Shown here piece by piece: positions 1-13,732 of a stretch of DNA of 64,000 nt. The notes under the pieces were generated by a model. The model saw only the letters and a list, made by a program, of their open reading frames with translations, had not been told where the DNA came from and did no database searches. The number at the start of each line of letters is the position of its first letter. Positions within the stretch are counted from its first letter, which is position 1. Source of the DNA: Arabidopsis thaliana. Lineage: Eukaryota; Streptophyta; Magnoliopsida; Brassicales; Brassicaceae. Where the stretch lies: assembly GCF_000001735.4 (NCBI RefSeq), contig NC_003075.7, forward strand, positions 13,393,001-13,457,000. Direction: 5' to 3'. The position numbers and the translations under genes were made by a program.

Positions 1-1672
1 GTTTAACTGTTTAAATTTTTATCGATTTGGTTTAGCGTCTGTGTAATGTTCTTAAACTGTGTTGTGTTTTTTGTGATGGTTTCTATAATATTTTCGCGCC
101 ATGACATAACGGTTCGTTCAAAAGTTCGGTAATATCCCCTAAGTGGGTCCCACAAGGAAGTCTATCTTCTTCTTAATCACCAAAAAAAAGAAGTCATTTT
201 CCGAAGGAGAGATATTTTTACTTGATATTTTATAATTGTAAGAATGATCTAAAACTAGTTTGGTTATAAATCCAAATCTTTGAACTATTTTTGATAACAT
301 TGTTCATGAATTAGGGATCAGGCGGATGCTCTTACAAAATGGATTAGGGCTTGTGCAACATTATCCTGCTTATTATGTGAACAAAATTGAAGAAACATTT
401 ATGCTTAAAAGTTATCCGAATAACAATCATAATATTAATGTTAATAATCGAAGAGAACAAAAAAAAGGGCGTTTATTTAGGCTGGAAAGTCGAAGTCATT
501 GTTATTGAGACAGCACATGCTCATGTGATGAGGGTGGCTCAAGGGTCCACGTGATCCACTCGCTTCTGTCTTAAGCCTCTCTTCTTCTTATTCTTCTTCA
601 TAATTTCACAAATCGTTAATATAAAAACAAACAACCAAAACACAAAACAAATCACGCATCGTTATCGCGTGTGACTCCAAATGCTCCAGTCCCAATCGGT
701 CATTATCCTATAAAATAGATTATATTCGAGTTGTATGTTAATAAACAATCACAACATTAAAAAAATGATAAAACTCACATACTCTAACCAACCTCTAATA
801 CATACAGTACGTCAGATAGAGTCGTTATGGAAATATCCTACATGCATGGACCAGAGGAATGAGGTACAAAACATCAATAAAAATCCAGATAAAATCGCAG
901 TAGCCTAACATGAGGGCATGACAAGCTTTAGAAAACAATAATTTCAATTACCTCAAACTTCCTTTTATCTGCTCACAATCGAAGATCTTATACTCACATA
1001 TTTCATGTCATATTCGAGTTTTGACATGGCTTGCATACAACTTGTTTCTCGAATTACCTTCGATTAACTAATTTACTATCGATATAGGACAAATGACTAA
1101 GTATATTGGAATCGTCACATCTATTTGACTTGTTCTAATCTTTTTTATCTAGAAATTGTGGATGGAAACTGAACATTTCTTTGATAAGGAATAAGATGGT
1201 TCTGTATATCAAAAAGATATTTATAATCAGTTTGAGAAGAAGAAAAATCATCCATAAATCCAATGATAACAGGGAAAATGAAAGGCAATTAGATAGGAGT
1301 AGGACAAGAACATAGTAAATAGTTGTTAACCCAAAACAAAACAAAAAAAAAGAGGGGAAAAATATGACAGAGAAATGAAAAATCTTGATTTTAGTACCAA
1401 GTATTTTTCCATTTTATGTTCGACATTTTAATGAGATTTATAACCACCAAAATTGGTATATATGTATTATTTTTCCGTTAACTTGTTGTATGCTATTGAC
1501 GTTATTTGGGAATCAAGAATACAGGAACAAATCACTAAAATCTATTGCAACTGTAGTTGTAATTGATTATACAAAAACTTCCAAAAAATTTAAAGCTCCA
1601 ACAAAAGCATATATATTCACACAGCTTTGTAAACAATAGCTCACGGTTTACATTTGTTACCTTGTTCCTTTT
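1..1672. other. Spacer left of RGI3; possible 3' tail of an upstream gene
   Basis: No convincing coding region is seen. The first ~100 bases are T-rich and look like a + strand 3' UTR; in Arabidopsis the next gene to the left is a fructose-bisphosphate aldolase (FBA5), so this may be its transcript tail (inference from gene order). A G-box core CACGTG lies at 548-553 and a CT-rich stretch at 575-600, which could be a weak promoter or the start of a non-coding transcript. The right end, about 1400-1672, should hold the RGI3 3' UTR. Short ORFs here have no recognisable protein features. Confidence 0.4.
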
Positions 1673-4600
1673 TTAAACGGAGTCATCCGAAAACGCAAAT
1701 GAACAATTAGACGAACCGTGAGAATTGATGATTTTCTCATTCGACATAAATTGTTGTGGCTCTTTGCTTCCGCAACCACCAGCTTTGATCTTCTCTGTCT
1801 CCGATCTTCCAACATCAATATGCCTTATTTCTGTGAGCATTGCCACAACATCTTTCATTAAAGGTCGTTCGTTTGCCTTGTTGCTAACACACAAGAACGC
1901 AACCGCAAGAGTTTGAAGCATCTCATGCATTATCGAGTCAGTCCGTCCATCGAGTCTCGGATCAAGAAGCCTGCTAGGATCTTTTTTCTCAGCCAAGTGA
2001 TCTCTCACCCACTTAACCAAATGTGCACCTCCTGGTAGATCCGGATCTAACGGATGCTTTCCGGTTAAAACCTCTAACAATACCACCCCGTAACTATAAA
2101 CATCGCTCTTCTCGGTAATACGTTGCATCGAAGCATGTTCTGTAAAACCCAACAAACAAAACAAATCAAAATCAAAACTCCAAACTTAGTTAAGTGTACA
2201 AGTACTTTCTCAAGCTTACCTGGAGCCATGTAACCATAGGAGCCAGCCATCGGAGGCCGATTGGTGGGTTTCGCTAAATCGATTCCGGTATTTGGATAAC
2301 CGGAGATGGTTCTAGCTAAACCGAAATCAGCTAAGTAGGGTTCAAAGTGAGGACCCAATAAGACATTCATAGCTTTAACGTCACCATGTATAATTGTGGG
2401 GAGACAATCATGGTGGAGATAAGCAAGTGCATGGGCCACACCAAGAACGACGTCGTATCGCGCCTCCCAATCAACACATCCTCCTTTTCCGGCGCCGTGA
2501 AGCCGAGAACTCAAGCTACCGTTAGGGAGATAGTCGTAGAACAAGAGTTTCAGATTCCGATTAGAGCACCAACCAAGAAGACGAACGATGTTTCTGTGAC
2601 GAATCGATCCTAGAGTTTTAATCTCGGAGTTAAACGCACCACTCTCTTCCTTTGACCACATTTTCTTCACCGCGAGTGACTCGCCGGAGGGAATCGTTAT
2701 ACGGTAAACCACACCGGAGCTTCCGGTTCCGATCACGTTTGCTGACGTCAGATTCTTAACAATGTCGTCGATTGAAAAATCGAGTTTTTGGTAAAGCGTC
2801 ACTTCCCACGAATCTATTTCTTCTCCGAGGAGTTGTTTTCCGGCGGCTCTTGCCCGGACTAGAGTGTAAACCGCCATGAGAACAAGTACGGCAGTGACGA
2901 CGACGAGAATTAAAATAGTCAATCTAACGACGGAGCTGTTCCTGGTCGTCGGGTCGGGTCGGGTCGAGATTGCGTTCGAGATGTAAAGCCCTCTGTTTGA
3001 GGCGAGATCAGAAAGTGGAAGTCGCCGGAAAAAGGGCGTGTTGGGTAAATCGCCGGAGAAATCGTTGTAGGAGATGTTGAGAGAGACGAGGTTTTGCAAA
3101 TCCGTTAAAACGTTTAAGTTTCCGGTGAGTTGGTTGTGAGATACGTCGAGCACTCCAAGGTTTTTCAAGTCGGAGAATCTAGACGGGATTTCTCCGACGA
3201 ACCTATTGCAGCTGAGATTAAGAGATATCGCCAGAGACGGGATTTGACCCAATTCGTCAGGGATTTCACCAGAAAAGTCATTTTCGCCGAGATTGAGAAG
3301 CTGTAGACTCCGACAAGTGGAGATTTCTCTAGGGATTTCGCCGGATAATCTGTTCTTGGCGAGATTGAGCTTTGTAAGCTCTGTCAACAATCCTATTCCC
3401 GGAGGCAGAGTACTGGACAGAGCATTATCGGAGAAATCGATGAACTTCAAGCTCTTTGGGAGTGTAGTACCGAGCAATGAACCGGAGAGACTATTCGTGT
3501 GAAGATCGAGAAACTCGAGGCTTTCACAACCAGAGATCGCCGGAGGGATTGACCCGACGAGACGGTTCTCACTTATATCAACAAAGTTGAGATTTTTCAG
3601 ATTCCCGATTTCCGACGGGATACTTCCGGCGAGTCTGTTACCGTTGAGTCTTAACCGGTAAAGATTCGTACAGTTTCCAATATCCGGAGGTATGAAACCC
3701 GACAAATCATTGGAGAGAAGAAGAAGCTTCGTGAGGTTTCGTAACCCGAATATCTCTTTTGGGATGGAGCCAGAGAGACTGTTGTAAGAGAGATCGATGG
3801 CTTGAAGCTCACGACACTGGGAGAGACTTTGAGGGATGTTTCCAGTTAACTTGTTCTGCCATGCGAAGAACATGGTTAAGCTTCTTAGGTTACTCATCAA
3901 TGACGGAATCTCTCCTGTGATGAGATTATTGTCGATCTCTAAATGCGTCAGCTTCGTGCAATTCGTTAGCTCTTCAGGGATTGTTCCTGAGATCTGGTTT
4001 ACACTCAGCTGAAGCTCTTGTAGATTCTCAAGTTTTCCGAAGCTCCTTGGGATGGTCCCGGTGAGGAGATTCTCGGAAAAATCGATAAGCCAGAGCTCGG
4101 GACAGTTCCCAAGCTCGGTTGGGATTTTCCCAACGAGATTGTTCTGCCATAAAAGTAGACTCTGCAGCTTCTTTAAACCTCCAATGGTGGTAGGGATCGA
4201 TCCTGAGATTGAATTCTGATACAAGTAGAGGTTTTGGAGCTCTGTGCAGTATCCAATCTCATCCGGAATTGGACCAGACAAGAGTGACGTGTAAATTGCT
4301 ATTGTCTGAACACGTTTCAGGTTTCCAATCGACGCCGGAAGTTTCCCGGAGAGACTAGTCTCAGCGAGACCAAGCATTACAAGATTCTCGCAGTTACCTA
4401 TCTCCCAAGGAAGCTCACCTCTTAGATTCTTGTTCCCACCAGCACGTAAGACTTGTAGATTCTTGAGCTCTCCGATACTCCTTGGGATCTCTCCGGATAG
4501 CTTGTTGTCGAAAAGCATAAGCTCTACGAGACCCGAAAGATTCCCAATCTCCATCGGAATATGACCTTCTAGATTGTTAGTGTTCAGAGACAGAGTCTTG

Positions 4601-5028
4601 AGTTTCTTGAGCCTGAAGATTTCCACAGGGATATCACCGGAGAGAGAATTATCCGACAAATCGAGTAACTCAAGCTCCGTGAAGTCTCCGATCTCCTTGG
4701 GGATTACTCCGGTGAGATTCAGTGAAGATAAAGTGAGGGAAGTAAGAGACTTGAGGCTCCGGAGACTAGTCACCGGCAGAGAACCTTGCAAGTCCATACC
4801 TTTGAGCTGTATCTCCGAAACTTCACCTCTACGGTTACATTTTACGCCGACCCAATTGCAGGGAGATGTGTCGGCGACGTGCCAGGAGGAAAAAGCGTCG
4901 CCGGAGATGTTCAGTTGAGACTTCCATGACAAGAGAGCTTGACCTTGTTGGTCGAGAGAGAAACAGGGGATGAAGAAGAAACAGAGTAGGGATGAGAAGA
5001 AGGAGAGTCTATAGATATTTGGTGGCAT
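1673..5028 (-). CDS. RGI3: LRR receptor-like kinase, RGF/GLV peptide receptor (RGI3/RGFR1)
   Basis: Two exons, 5028-2220 and 2139-1673, with an 80-bp intron that splits a Glu codon just after the APE-type motif MAPE; 1091 aa. Order: signal peptide (1-24), LRRNT with the CNWVGVKC cap, about 23 LRRs, one TM segment near 698-722, cytosolic kinase. The ectodomain has an RxGG motif (RAGG, residues 195-198), which in this subfamily is known to read the C-terminus of RGF/GLV/CLEL peptides. Kinase landmarks: P-loop GTGSSGVV (~765), Lys in LAVKK (~785), HGDVKAMN (~880) and DFG (~901). The catalytic-loop Arg is Gly, so it is a non-RD kinase. Start at 5028 was chosen because it gives the signal peptide; the frame stays open to 5166 but that lies upstream of the likely start site. 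Role by family: root meristem maintenance at the plasma membrane. Paralogue: AT5G56040. Confidence 0.96.
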
Positions 5029-8000
5029 CGGAGAAGACGAAGATGAGGAAGAAGAATGAGAGAAGTGCGTTGGGATTGTAAAGCGAAGAACCAATCCATC
5101 GGTTTTGGTTTTATTTTGTTTATAGGAAATATATAAATAAACACAGAGCAGAGAGAGAAGTAGCAAAGGAAGGTTTTTGATCCCAACAAAGTTTCTATCA
5201 CTAACCCTTTAGTATTATTTTAATCTTTGCTTTTGATTTTTGTAAAATTGAAAAAACAATTACCCTAAATAGTCCTAATTAAGTTACAAAGTAGTTCACT
5301 CTTGAAATAGCTGGATCAAGTTTTAGATAACGTTTTGAAACATAATCCTGTAATTAAATTTGGATTTGACTTCAAGGAATATACCTTACATAGATAAACC
5401 TTTTTTATTTATTTATTGGAAAAACATATTATGGCCGACCACCAAAATTTTTGAAAGTAAGAAAATAATCAAATATTATGCAACAAAAATAGTATGCTAT
5501 AATTTATATGAAAATCGAAATCTGAGAATCAAGAATGACATGTCAAAACAATAGCCCTCTTACAATGGCACCAACTTTCATGGTTTTGAGACCGACATGT
5601 CAAATAGTCCTCCTCTCTTTTCCGCTGCTATATTGTAATTGCCTTTTACGACATTTGCATGTACGAATTTTGTCGAAATTTCACTCCAATCCACTAATCA
5701 GAGAGCATCGTATCATGATCTTATAACATGTGAACGAGAAGTGTTCTCCACTTCGATAAAAGGTTGCGATCATTTATAGGTCTTGACGTCTTGTTCCATG
5801 TGGCCAGTTTTACCATTAAACTAGTATCAAACTGTTACGAAAGGTTCAATCACATTCAAACGTTTTTTTAAGAGTTAGACCGAGCATTACAAGTTATTTA
5901 AATTTAACTATATCATTAATTCATATATACTAGCTCTAACTTACAAAAGAAAAGACCCGTTAAATATAATGACAATAGTACAGCCCAAAGATGGCTGCAA
6001 CGTTCACCACGAAGAATCGAAGAAACAAAACTTGTGGATCTTAAAGCGGCACGATGAACTTTAATGCTTCTTTTTGGTTTAATAATAGGTAATAAAGTGT
6101 TCAACGAATTCTCAACACATTAAACGCACCGATAATTTTAACCAATTATATCCACGACAAAAAGTGCTTGTGTTTTAGTAGTTACATTTAAATAGGGTTT
6201 CTCATAGTAAGAATTGAAGTATCCAAATCCCTTGAACTTCCCATGAATGTCGACATAATTGTGTAACTAGTAACGAGGAACCATGTGTATTTGAACTAGA
6301 AAACTGTACATGGTTTAATCAGAAGCACTTCTTGTAGCTAGTACATTGTGTAACTAGTAACCACAAGAAACCATGTATATAATGTGGATTCTGTTTTTAT
6401 TTTGAGAGAAAACAGAAGTGGGTAAATAGTGGTTATATTAAAATTATTTACTATTAGCGTAGAATACAGATCATCTACTTTGAGTCTTTGATAGTATAAA
6501 CTAGTGATAAAAGTTGAAGTAAAACATGGAATCTTGGAGAGTGAAATTGCACATGCAAGCTAGGAATTTTTGTGACTGATTAATTAAAGAAATAATTAGT
6601 TTACAACCATGTCCCTTGCTCATCTTGTCGGTCTTAAATTTCCCAAAAAAAAATATTTTTTCAAATTTGTAATTTAATTAAAATGAGTTTTATATATATG
6701 ACACATGAAAAAGAAATCAGATTTGGACATAATAATAAAAAAATAGAAATGATTTTTAAATTTAGGGTAACGGGTCGAACAAATTATAAAAAGATCGAAC
6801 ACGGCAACTTAAGGCACATGACATAGAGAGGTCATGTGCATGTGAATAAATAAAAAGTCGTTTCCCTACATACCAATTGAATATTTAATTTTAGTTTCCC
6901 TAATTGCCTTAACATTCACTATTTCACTTTACGTTATACATCTAATTTTCTCAAGCAGCCGTATCGTAGTCGGTCCATATTTTTCATACCTACAACGACT
7001 TTCTTTCACGTTGATCCTACACGTAAAACGAATCGAAATTTCACCTAACATAATCCTTTTTTTTGTTATAAAAACTTATAGACGTCGTTGTTTATATGTA
7101 CACAAATTTAAACGGATATAACAAAATCAACTAAATACAGCAAATAATAAGAAAAAGAGAGAAATGAATGGTAATGGTCCATTTATGGTAGGGAAAAAAA
7201 ATAAGAAAAGAACAAAAACCAACAAACAAGAAGGAAGTAAAGAGAACAAAAGGTGCAGAAGAGAAAAGACAAAGAACCTCCAACTGTACTTCTGCCAAAT
7301 CAGTGAAACATTTCTTTCACAAATCTTATTATGATTATCGGTTATTAATGGTCCCTCTCCTTGTTGGGTGACAACACCCTTTCATCCAAACATTATTCCT
7401 AAATTCTCTACACCAATTTATAATTTATACAACTACTACTGTTGTATGATTACATAGGCAAACATTGATGAGTCTAATAGTGAAAGTTAACGTTACAAAA
7501 CACTTTATAACCAGTGGTTTGGATATGAAACTTCACGTTATATAAGACATTTGTTGATGAAGACATTTGTTTATGAAAGAGTAGTTTATGGGTGGGTACT
7601 CTTTATTAGTACAGAAAGATGAAATATGTGTTACAACGTATACTAATAGTGTAAAATAACGAAGAAATGTTTAAGTGCGGATAATTGACGAAGACAATGT
7701 AACAAGATCTAGATCTAATCACGATTCAATTAGGTCAGAGATCTCATCACATGAGAGAGAGGCTTTGTTGAATGGCTTGATCTGCTCCAATAAATTATAT
7801 TAAGTGAGAATTAATAAAGGGTGTTACGCTGGATCTAATCTAGAATATGATATGGGTTATTTATTTCTATAGTAGAAGGTTTTGTCTGTATACTTTTCAA
7901 TCGGATTTAACTTGTTTTGTCTAATAATAAAAGAATGGTCCCTTGTGGTGGGAATATAGCGGCAGAAGCAGTCCAAGAATGTAGTGGCAGTAGTGCAGAA

Positions 8001-9754
8001 GTGTGAACAGAAGTGGGCATTTCATCCAAAACTATCTATATGTGTATATTATCTCATGATCCAATGAATAAAAATTTAGTATGATATAGATTTAATATGG
8101 ATGTAAATCTTGTCTATATAGAGGAGTTTACCTTCTGCATTTTTGCCTGGTTTTAATATATCGAATTTGGTATTAACTTTAAAAATTACATTATCATATA
8201 TGCCTTATGCAATGATCAAATGCCCAAAATTATAAATAAATTATCAATGTTTTAGTTATTTTTTCAGCTTTGTTTTTCAACTTTCCGCTTGAATTCCTCC
8301 TTTTTTCTTTTAACTTTTAGTTTTTTTGTCTAACCATGAATAGAATTCATTAAGACTTCAGCCAATTAAAAGGCCTTTTTCTAGTTTTCTAATTTAAACG
8401 TTGCACGACCACAGATTTATAGATTAGAGAAAGAGAAAGCATAGTACTAAATTTTGAACTGATTAAAACAATAATGTTTATGTCTTTTTAACTAACATTG
8501 CTTAGTGGAGAAGATGAGCTTTTGCTTTCAACTAATATTATCTCTCGCTCAAAAGCTTTTGTTTTCAAATAAATATCAGAAACAATACGTGTAATGTAAG
8601 GTCAAATGTTCCTGCTCCATTGTTTCCGTATTTTCAGGATTTGGGTTTCCCGCTCACTAAGCATTATACCCCAACATCAAGATAAACAAATAGATCAACA
8701 ATTATAATATTTTCTTACCACTATCGTACACAAAATAAACAAACAAACACTTGGAGTTTCCATTTTCAAGTGGAAGTTTATTTAGAATGCTTGTCAAAGA
8801 TCTTCAGCGTGATATACATGTAGAGCCTTTCGTTGTATTTCAATTATGATAAGACTACAAGTGTACAACATTTCTATGGTATATATAGCGTGAGTACGTA
8901 GAAACGTCTATCATGAATCTTTGTACATGTAAGACGACCCGTCGTGAAACAACCATGAACCGTTTATGTGCGGCATGGTGTTAGATTTTCGCATCTTGAA
9001 TGATAAAATTCATTGTTTATCTTGTCATATGACAAAAAGAATTATAATTTTTCCATTGATTTGATTATCGTCGATGTGTAACCACTCAAATTCAGATCTA
9101 AATATTATATGTTATTGATAAAAATAATGATCAAGACATAATTATTCATCATTGATAATCTTTAACTAAAGATGGTCCTAAACACACTGCTTTTGACTGA
9201 TGGTCCCAGTTTAAAGAGCCGAACAATCTTTTATCGGGCTTTACTTGGCCAACCAAAACCTATGTTGCATATACTTTTCTCAGCAGTAATACAGGACAGC
9301 AAAATACACACGTCTTATTGATATTGTGATCACTTGATGATCTTAATCGGGACATGATCTAAACGTTTTTTTTTTTTTGCAAAAACAAGACCTAATCAGC
9401 TTAAGTATTTGTTACAATGTCTATACCCTAAAGAGTTTCACATTGTCACCTATCAGAACTTCGCTAACACATTTTGGGAAACGAATCAGTCGACACCATC
9501 CTGCGTGGGAATTAGGAAACTCATTTTGACATTTTCTTGGTACAATGGATTTTTTCGTTTTGGTTCGGGAATCACCAGCAACTAAAAAAAAAAGAACATC
9601 AATTGGGTTCTTCACTAAACATTTCCTTCACGATCATTTATCTTTTCGAGGGATTTCATCAAATCTATGTTAAAGAGTATACCAAAAAACGCTTCGACAT
9701 CTTTCTTTGTACACCGACAAGTATTGTTCTCTCTCCCAGATTGGCTACGAAAGC
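5029..9754. other. Long non-coding region upstream of RGI3
   Basis: About 4.7 kb with no supportable protein gene. It is AT-rich, all ORFs are short and none shows domain-like composition. It holds the RGI3 promoter at the left and the 3' UTR of the SFT2-like gene at the right. For Arabidopsis this is a large spacer, so distal regulatory elements or non-coding RNA are possible, but nothing specific can be named. Confidence 0.5.
5119..5124 (-). promoter_or_regulatory. TATA box of RGI3
   Basis: On the minus strand the sequence reads CTATAAAC, about 90 bases before the ATG. A start site near 5090 would give a leader of about 60 nt and would exclude the in-frame ATG at 5166. Confidence 0.5.
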
Positions 9755-11208
9755 TTATCTCCCGAAAACTCTTAGCGCAGATGAGGTGAGAGCAGAACTG
9801 AGGAACCTCATGCCTGATGATCCACCAGGGAAGTAGGATATACAGTAGTAAACCAGCGCAAGAACCTGTCCATTAGCACAAAAAGAAACAGATACTGGAG
9901 ATTATGAGATTCAGCAGAATGCGCGGATTTTGCGAGCAGAAGTTCTCAAAACCTCTACAAGTATATCTTTCATACAGTCCAAATAGATAACGGGTGAAGA
10001 CCCAGATAAGTATCACCACTTGTTCGAGAGTCTAATGTTTGTTGCTAAACTCTGGAGATTCGAAAGGTTCCATCTCAAGACCGATTCAACAATGAGGTGA
10101 GTTACTATATGATCTTAAATACTTTGGTGAGGTCCAATATTGTTTTCCACTTGCTCATAGCAATATCTCATTTTGAAAAACTTAAACTCATAATTAAAGG
10201 GAATATCCTAAGAATTGGAAGATGAAATGTTTAGTACCTGTAACACTGAGAAGAGCACCGAGAGAATGTAGCTGTGGAGAACCATTGATACGTATATGGT
10301 ACCAACCATGGTAGCAATGAAACCTAGGGTTGAAGGAAGCCTCTGGAGAAGTACACAAGATATTCAAAAGAGAGGAAGGAAATCACTCTTGGATTTAAGG
10401 CATGACAGACACACAATAGAACAGTGTAACATACCTCCATCGAAGACATGTGTGCGAGCTGATTTTTAGGGCCACGAAGTGCGAAGAAGGATCCAATGAT
10501 GAATCCACATCCAAGGGTGAAACAAATGGCAAATTTCTGTGGCATAAGCACCATGACTGGAAGAAACATTGTGAAGGCAATGAAGATGAAGAAAACACCA
10601 CTTGCGAGAAGTAAACCGAAATACATGAGCGCTTTTCCTGAAGGCATACTACTTGTTGCTGACTGCAAGCTCCCTGGAATATCTCTAACTCCTTTTGAAA
10701 CCCTGTAGTCATCAAATTCAGGTACATTGCAAAAACAACAGAAGAACAAGAATTTTATCAGAGAAACAAAAGAAGATTCCTGAAAACAACTACAAATATA
10801 AATAACTCAATAGACTTATTCACTAACTCTAAATCCATTGGTATGCAAAACTCATAAATGCATTTCCCAAACTATCAAATCTCACAATCAACAAAGTAAA
10901 TCTCAATAGCTCAGATTCACTAACACCCACTTCTCACTACCACTAATAAACCTCATCTTCTTAGATTCAGTCACGGAATAAACATTATGAGATGACTAAT
11001 TGCAATCTACTTACACACTGAAGGTGCCCGAAACAGTGTCATTGGCAGATCTAACGGCGGATTCGATATCAAAGCCGAAGCTTCCGCCGCTTTCCTCGAA
11101 ATCTCTAGAGGCTGCGTAAGAATTCCAATCCGCAAGCAGAGACGAACCCGATTGCTGCTGCTGATCTACGGTGCTACTCCCGCCCATCGAAAACCATCCT
11201 TGTGACAT
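9755..11208 (-). CDS. SFT2/Got1-like vesicle transport membrane protein
   Basis: Four exons: 11208-11015, 10702-10435, 10342-10238 and 9865-9755; 225 aa, TAA stop at 9757-9755. After a soluble Ser/Gln-rich N-terminus come four hydrophobic segments near residues 91-113, 118-140, 158-180 and 185-205, the SFT2 layout. The C-terminus ends GMRFLSSALTSSALRVFGR, a typical plant SFT2 tail. Family role: tetraspanning Golgi protein acting in fusion of endosome-derived vesicles with the Golgi. The start is the first ATG in the exon (MSQGWFSMGG); an in-frame ATG 12 codons upstream is possible but less like the family. Known locus AT4G26550; block paralogue AT5G56020. Confidence 0.93.
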
Positions 11209-11621
11209 TTTTTGGGTTTCGGGATCTTCAAGGAAAGCAAACAATGATAGACCAGAACGCCGGCGATCGGATATTTTTCGTTGACGTTTTAAGGTTTTTT
11301 GGTAAACGCCGCAGCTAAAGAATTACTTACTCGGGAAGAAGAAGACGGGAGAACCGATGCTGTAACGTCGATAGAAGTCAACGGCGTCGTTTCTTAAGTA
11401 ACTTAGCTTTACCATTTTTTTCCCCGAGTAAAACGAGTAATTTGGAAACTTCTTGAGTGAATTTAAAAATACTGGTATGGTAATTCCCTTATTAATCCAA
11501 GCCTTAAAGCAGAACTCATCAAGATATGTAGTTCCAAGCAGTTGTTGTTACAGATTTACAATAGAAAATAAATAATCTCACAGCCAAAATACTTCATTAA
11601 CAGTCAGTGACAGGACAAATA
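11209..11621. other. Spacer between FKBP16-1 and the SFT2-like gene
   Basis: Short non-coding stretch that should contain the promoter and leader of the SFT2-like gene and the 3' UTR of FKBP16-1. No clear TATA box or other motif stands out. Confidence 0.4.
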
Positions 11622-13178
11622 TCATAATACTTTCAAGAGCTGGATTTCAAAGACCAGAGGCTCGTTCGCATGCGATAGAAGGCTGCGTCGTGGTCCAAAC
11701 TGCATCCACAAACACATATGAGAGATCATTTGAGACATACGTATGTAGCAAGTTCATTGTGGAAGATGAAGAGTAAAGATCTGACTACCTCCTCGGGGAT
11801 TGGCTTCAATGTCTCGTTTATGTACCCTACTGATGGAGGTATCAGTGCCCTACGCTTCCCTTCATCCGCAAAAGACCATTATGTGCGAGTCATTAGAAAT
11901 ATGAGATTACATCAAAAGACCAAAATCTTATTTGTTGTTTCAAGTTTTTACCTCCAGCTTTCATGCCCACCAAGACTTCTTTCAAGCCCTCAATTACCTG
12001 TCATGCGAAGCAGTTTGTTAGTACAGGCCATGATTGGAACGCTATGTTATATGCAAGGTTGAGTGCAAATCAAAGTACGTCGTTTTCATCGAGAATAAGT
12101 TTGACAGGAGAGCTTTCACCACTGAATTGATCCACCGTGCTGAATCAAGAAACTATGAGAGTTAAAAAGAGGATCAGATTTGGATGAAAGAAACTATCAA
12201 GGCATCTAAAGTTTTGCATGAAATCTAACCTATGAACGAAATATCCATTTGCACGCCGACACACATAGTTTAGTTCGACCAGGTCCCCTTCATGAGCTTC
12301 TCGTCCTTCACCTTCAATTATCTCTAAAACAAGACTTCCATGATTAGCAAATAAAACGAACAATATTACAAGTTTTTGAATGTTATCATCAGAAGGAACA
12401 ACAGACAGAATTCTAGCGAAAGATTAGTACCTTGATACCTCACGCCACTCGGGAGTTTCAATGTCCTGCATTCTTCGATCGCCAACCAAAAAAACAATTA
12501 AAAACTAGGATGAGGAACTAAGTCCATGCAACAAGTAGAACAATCCAATAAGCTCAAAGAAGCTTTCACATATTCCTCACTTCTTTGTGTACATGGCTTA
12601 TCAATGCAATAAACAAGCACATTAAACAGGAAGCCATAAAATATTGCAATTCATAAACTAGTAAAAGATTATTTGAAAAGCAGACCAGAAATATAATCAC
12701 AAAATCATTTCAAACATGGACACAACTACAAATTTTCCTCAATGCTAGCATCTACAATTATCATCGACGTTCTAACGCAATTTCCTGAATCAAAATCAAA
12801 ATGAAAAAGGAGTTTAGATAGCTCAGAGAAGTACCAATTTTACCTGATCACTTCAGGTTCCTTCATCTGAGGAACCGGCGCCGCTAAACTAGGAAAATCC
12901 AGAAGCGTCAAGACCGAACCAAATCCAGACAGCTGCATAAACATCCTTCTGGGTACATGTACAGCCGAGACCGAAGAGAATCCAACACGACTAATCCTAG
13001 AAACGCTGTTCCTTGATTTTCCCGCGCTGATAAATAAAATAAAAAAGGTTCAATCTCCAGCGACCATACTCTCAAATCGACGGAGATAGAAAATTATGAG
13101 ATTCCAAAACATACGAATCTACCTTAAGGCCATGGATGATCCAACGAAAGGAAGAGAAATCTCCATAGCCATCGCCAT
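11622..13178 (-). CDS. FKBP16-1: FKBP-type peptidyl-prolyl isomerase, thylakoid lumen (FKBP16-1)
   Basis: Eight exons: 13178-13123, 13026-12844, 12465-12431, 12323-12230, 12139-12079, 11997-11952, 11859-11789 and 11699-11622; 207 aa, TGA stop. The N-terminus is a chloroplast transit-like stretch followed by a twin-arginine element and hydrophobic run (PRRMFMQLSGFGSVLTLL) ending at SLAAP, the layout of a Tat-type lumenal signal. The FKBP fold then covers about residues 85-205, with VELNYVCRRANGYFVH, VIEGLKEVLVGMKAGGKRR and LIPPSVGY. Family role: lumenal FKBP linked to photosystem assembly. The domain keeps the fold but is short on classic FKBP active-site aromatics, so PPIase activity is not assured. 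Known locus AT4G26555. Confidence 0.92.
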
Positions 13179-13732
13179 CGCCGTCGTCGTCAACAGTCTT
13201 CTTCTTCTTCTTCTATGGATAGTGGATAAGAAAAAGAGTGAGAGATGAGATTAGCTACGGAGCAACCCACCACTAAACTTAGTGGACCTGTGGGACCCAC
13301 ACTGCTTATGAATTTTGTTGTGAAAAAAATACGCGCTACGGTAACGCGTGAGGATCTATTTTTCCTTCTTTTTTTGTTTATTTTGTTTATTTTGTTAAAT
13401 ACATCCGGTTCGATCAAACCGGCGATTTCAATTTTGACTTGAGAATTCAGATTAGAGCATAGCCGATCATTGGTGTTGAGTTCTTCTCTCTTTTTTTTCT
13501 AGCAGTTTGCCCTTTCAATGCTCTAGCAGTTTGCTTTTACATGTCTCAAGATTAGTAGTAGATCTACAGATGCGAGGAGAAAATCATCAACGGATTTGTT
13601 TTTTTTCCACACAAAGGAACAACAAAATCTTGAAAATGTTGAGAGAGATTGAAAACAAATAAACATGATACATAATCAGAAAACAAACACAATTCCCAAA
13701 CAGTCTCCTCTGCTAATATGCTATTGTTTTTC
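13179..13732. other. Spacer holding the FKBP16-1 promoter and CBL7 3' flank
   Basis: No coding region. From about 13402 rightwards the sequence is a close copy of the CBL3 3' flank starting at about 15246, sharing the block CATCCGGTTCGATCAAA and following bases. This marks the left edge of the CBL tandem duplication. Confidence 0.6.

Noticed and set aside
5029..5166. 46-residue N-terminal extension of RGI3
   Set aside because: It would hide the signal peptide, and a TATA box lies inside it.
9537..9836. + strand 99-aa ORF ending RAELRNLMPDDPPGK
   Set aside because: It is antisense to the last exon of the SFT2-like gene, whose minus-strand reading gives the conserved C-terminus.
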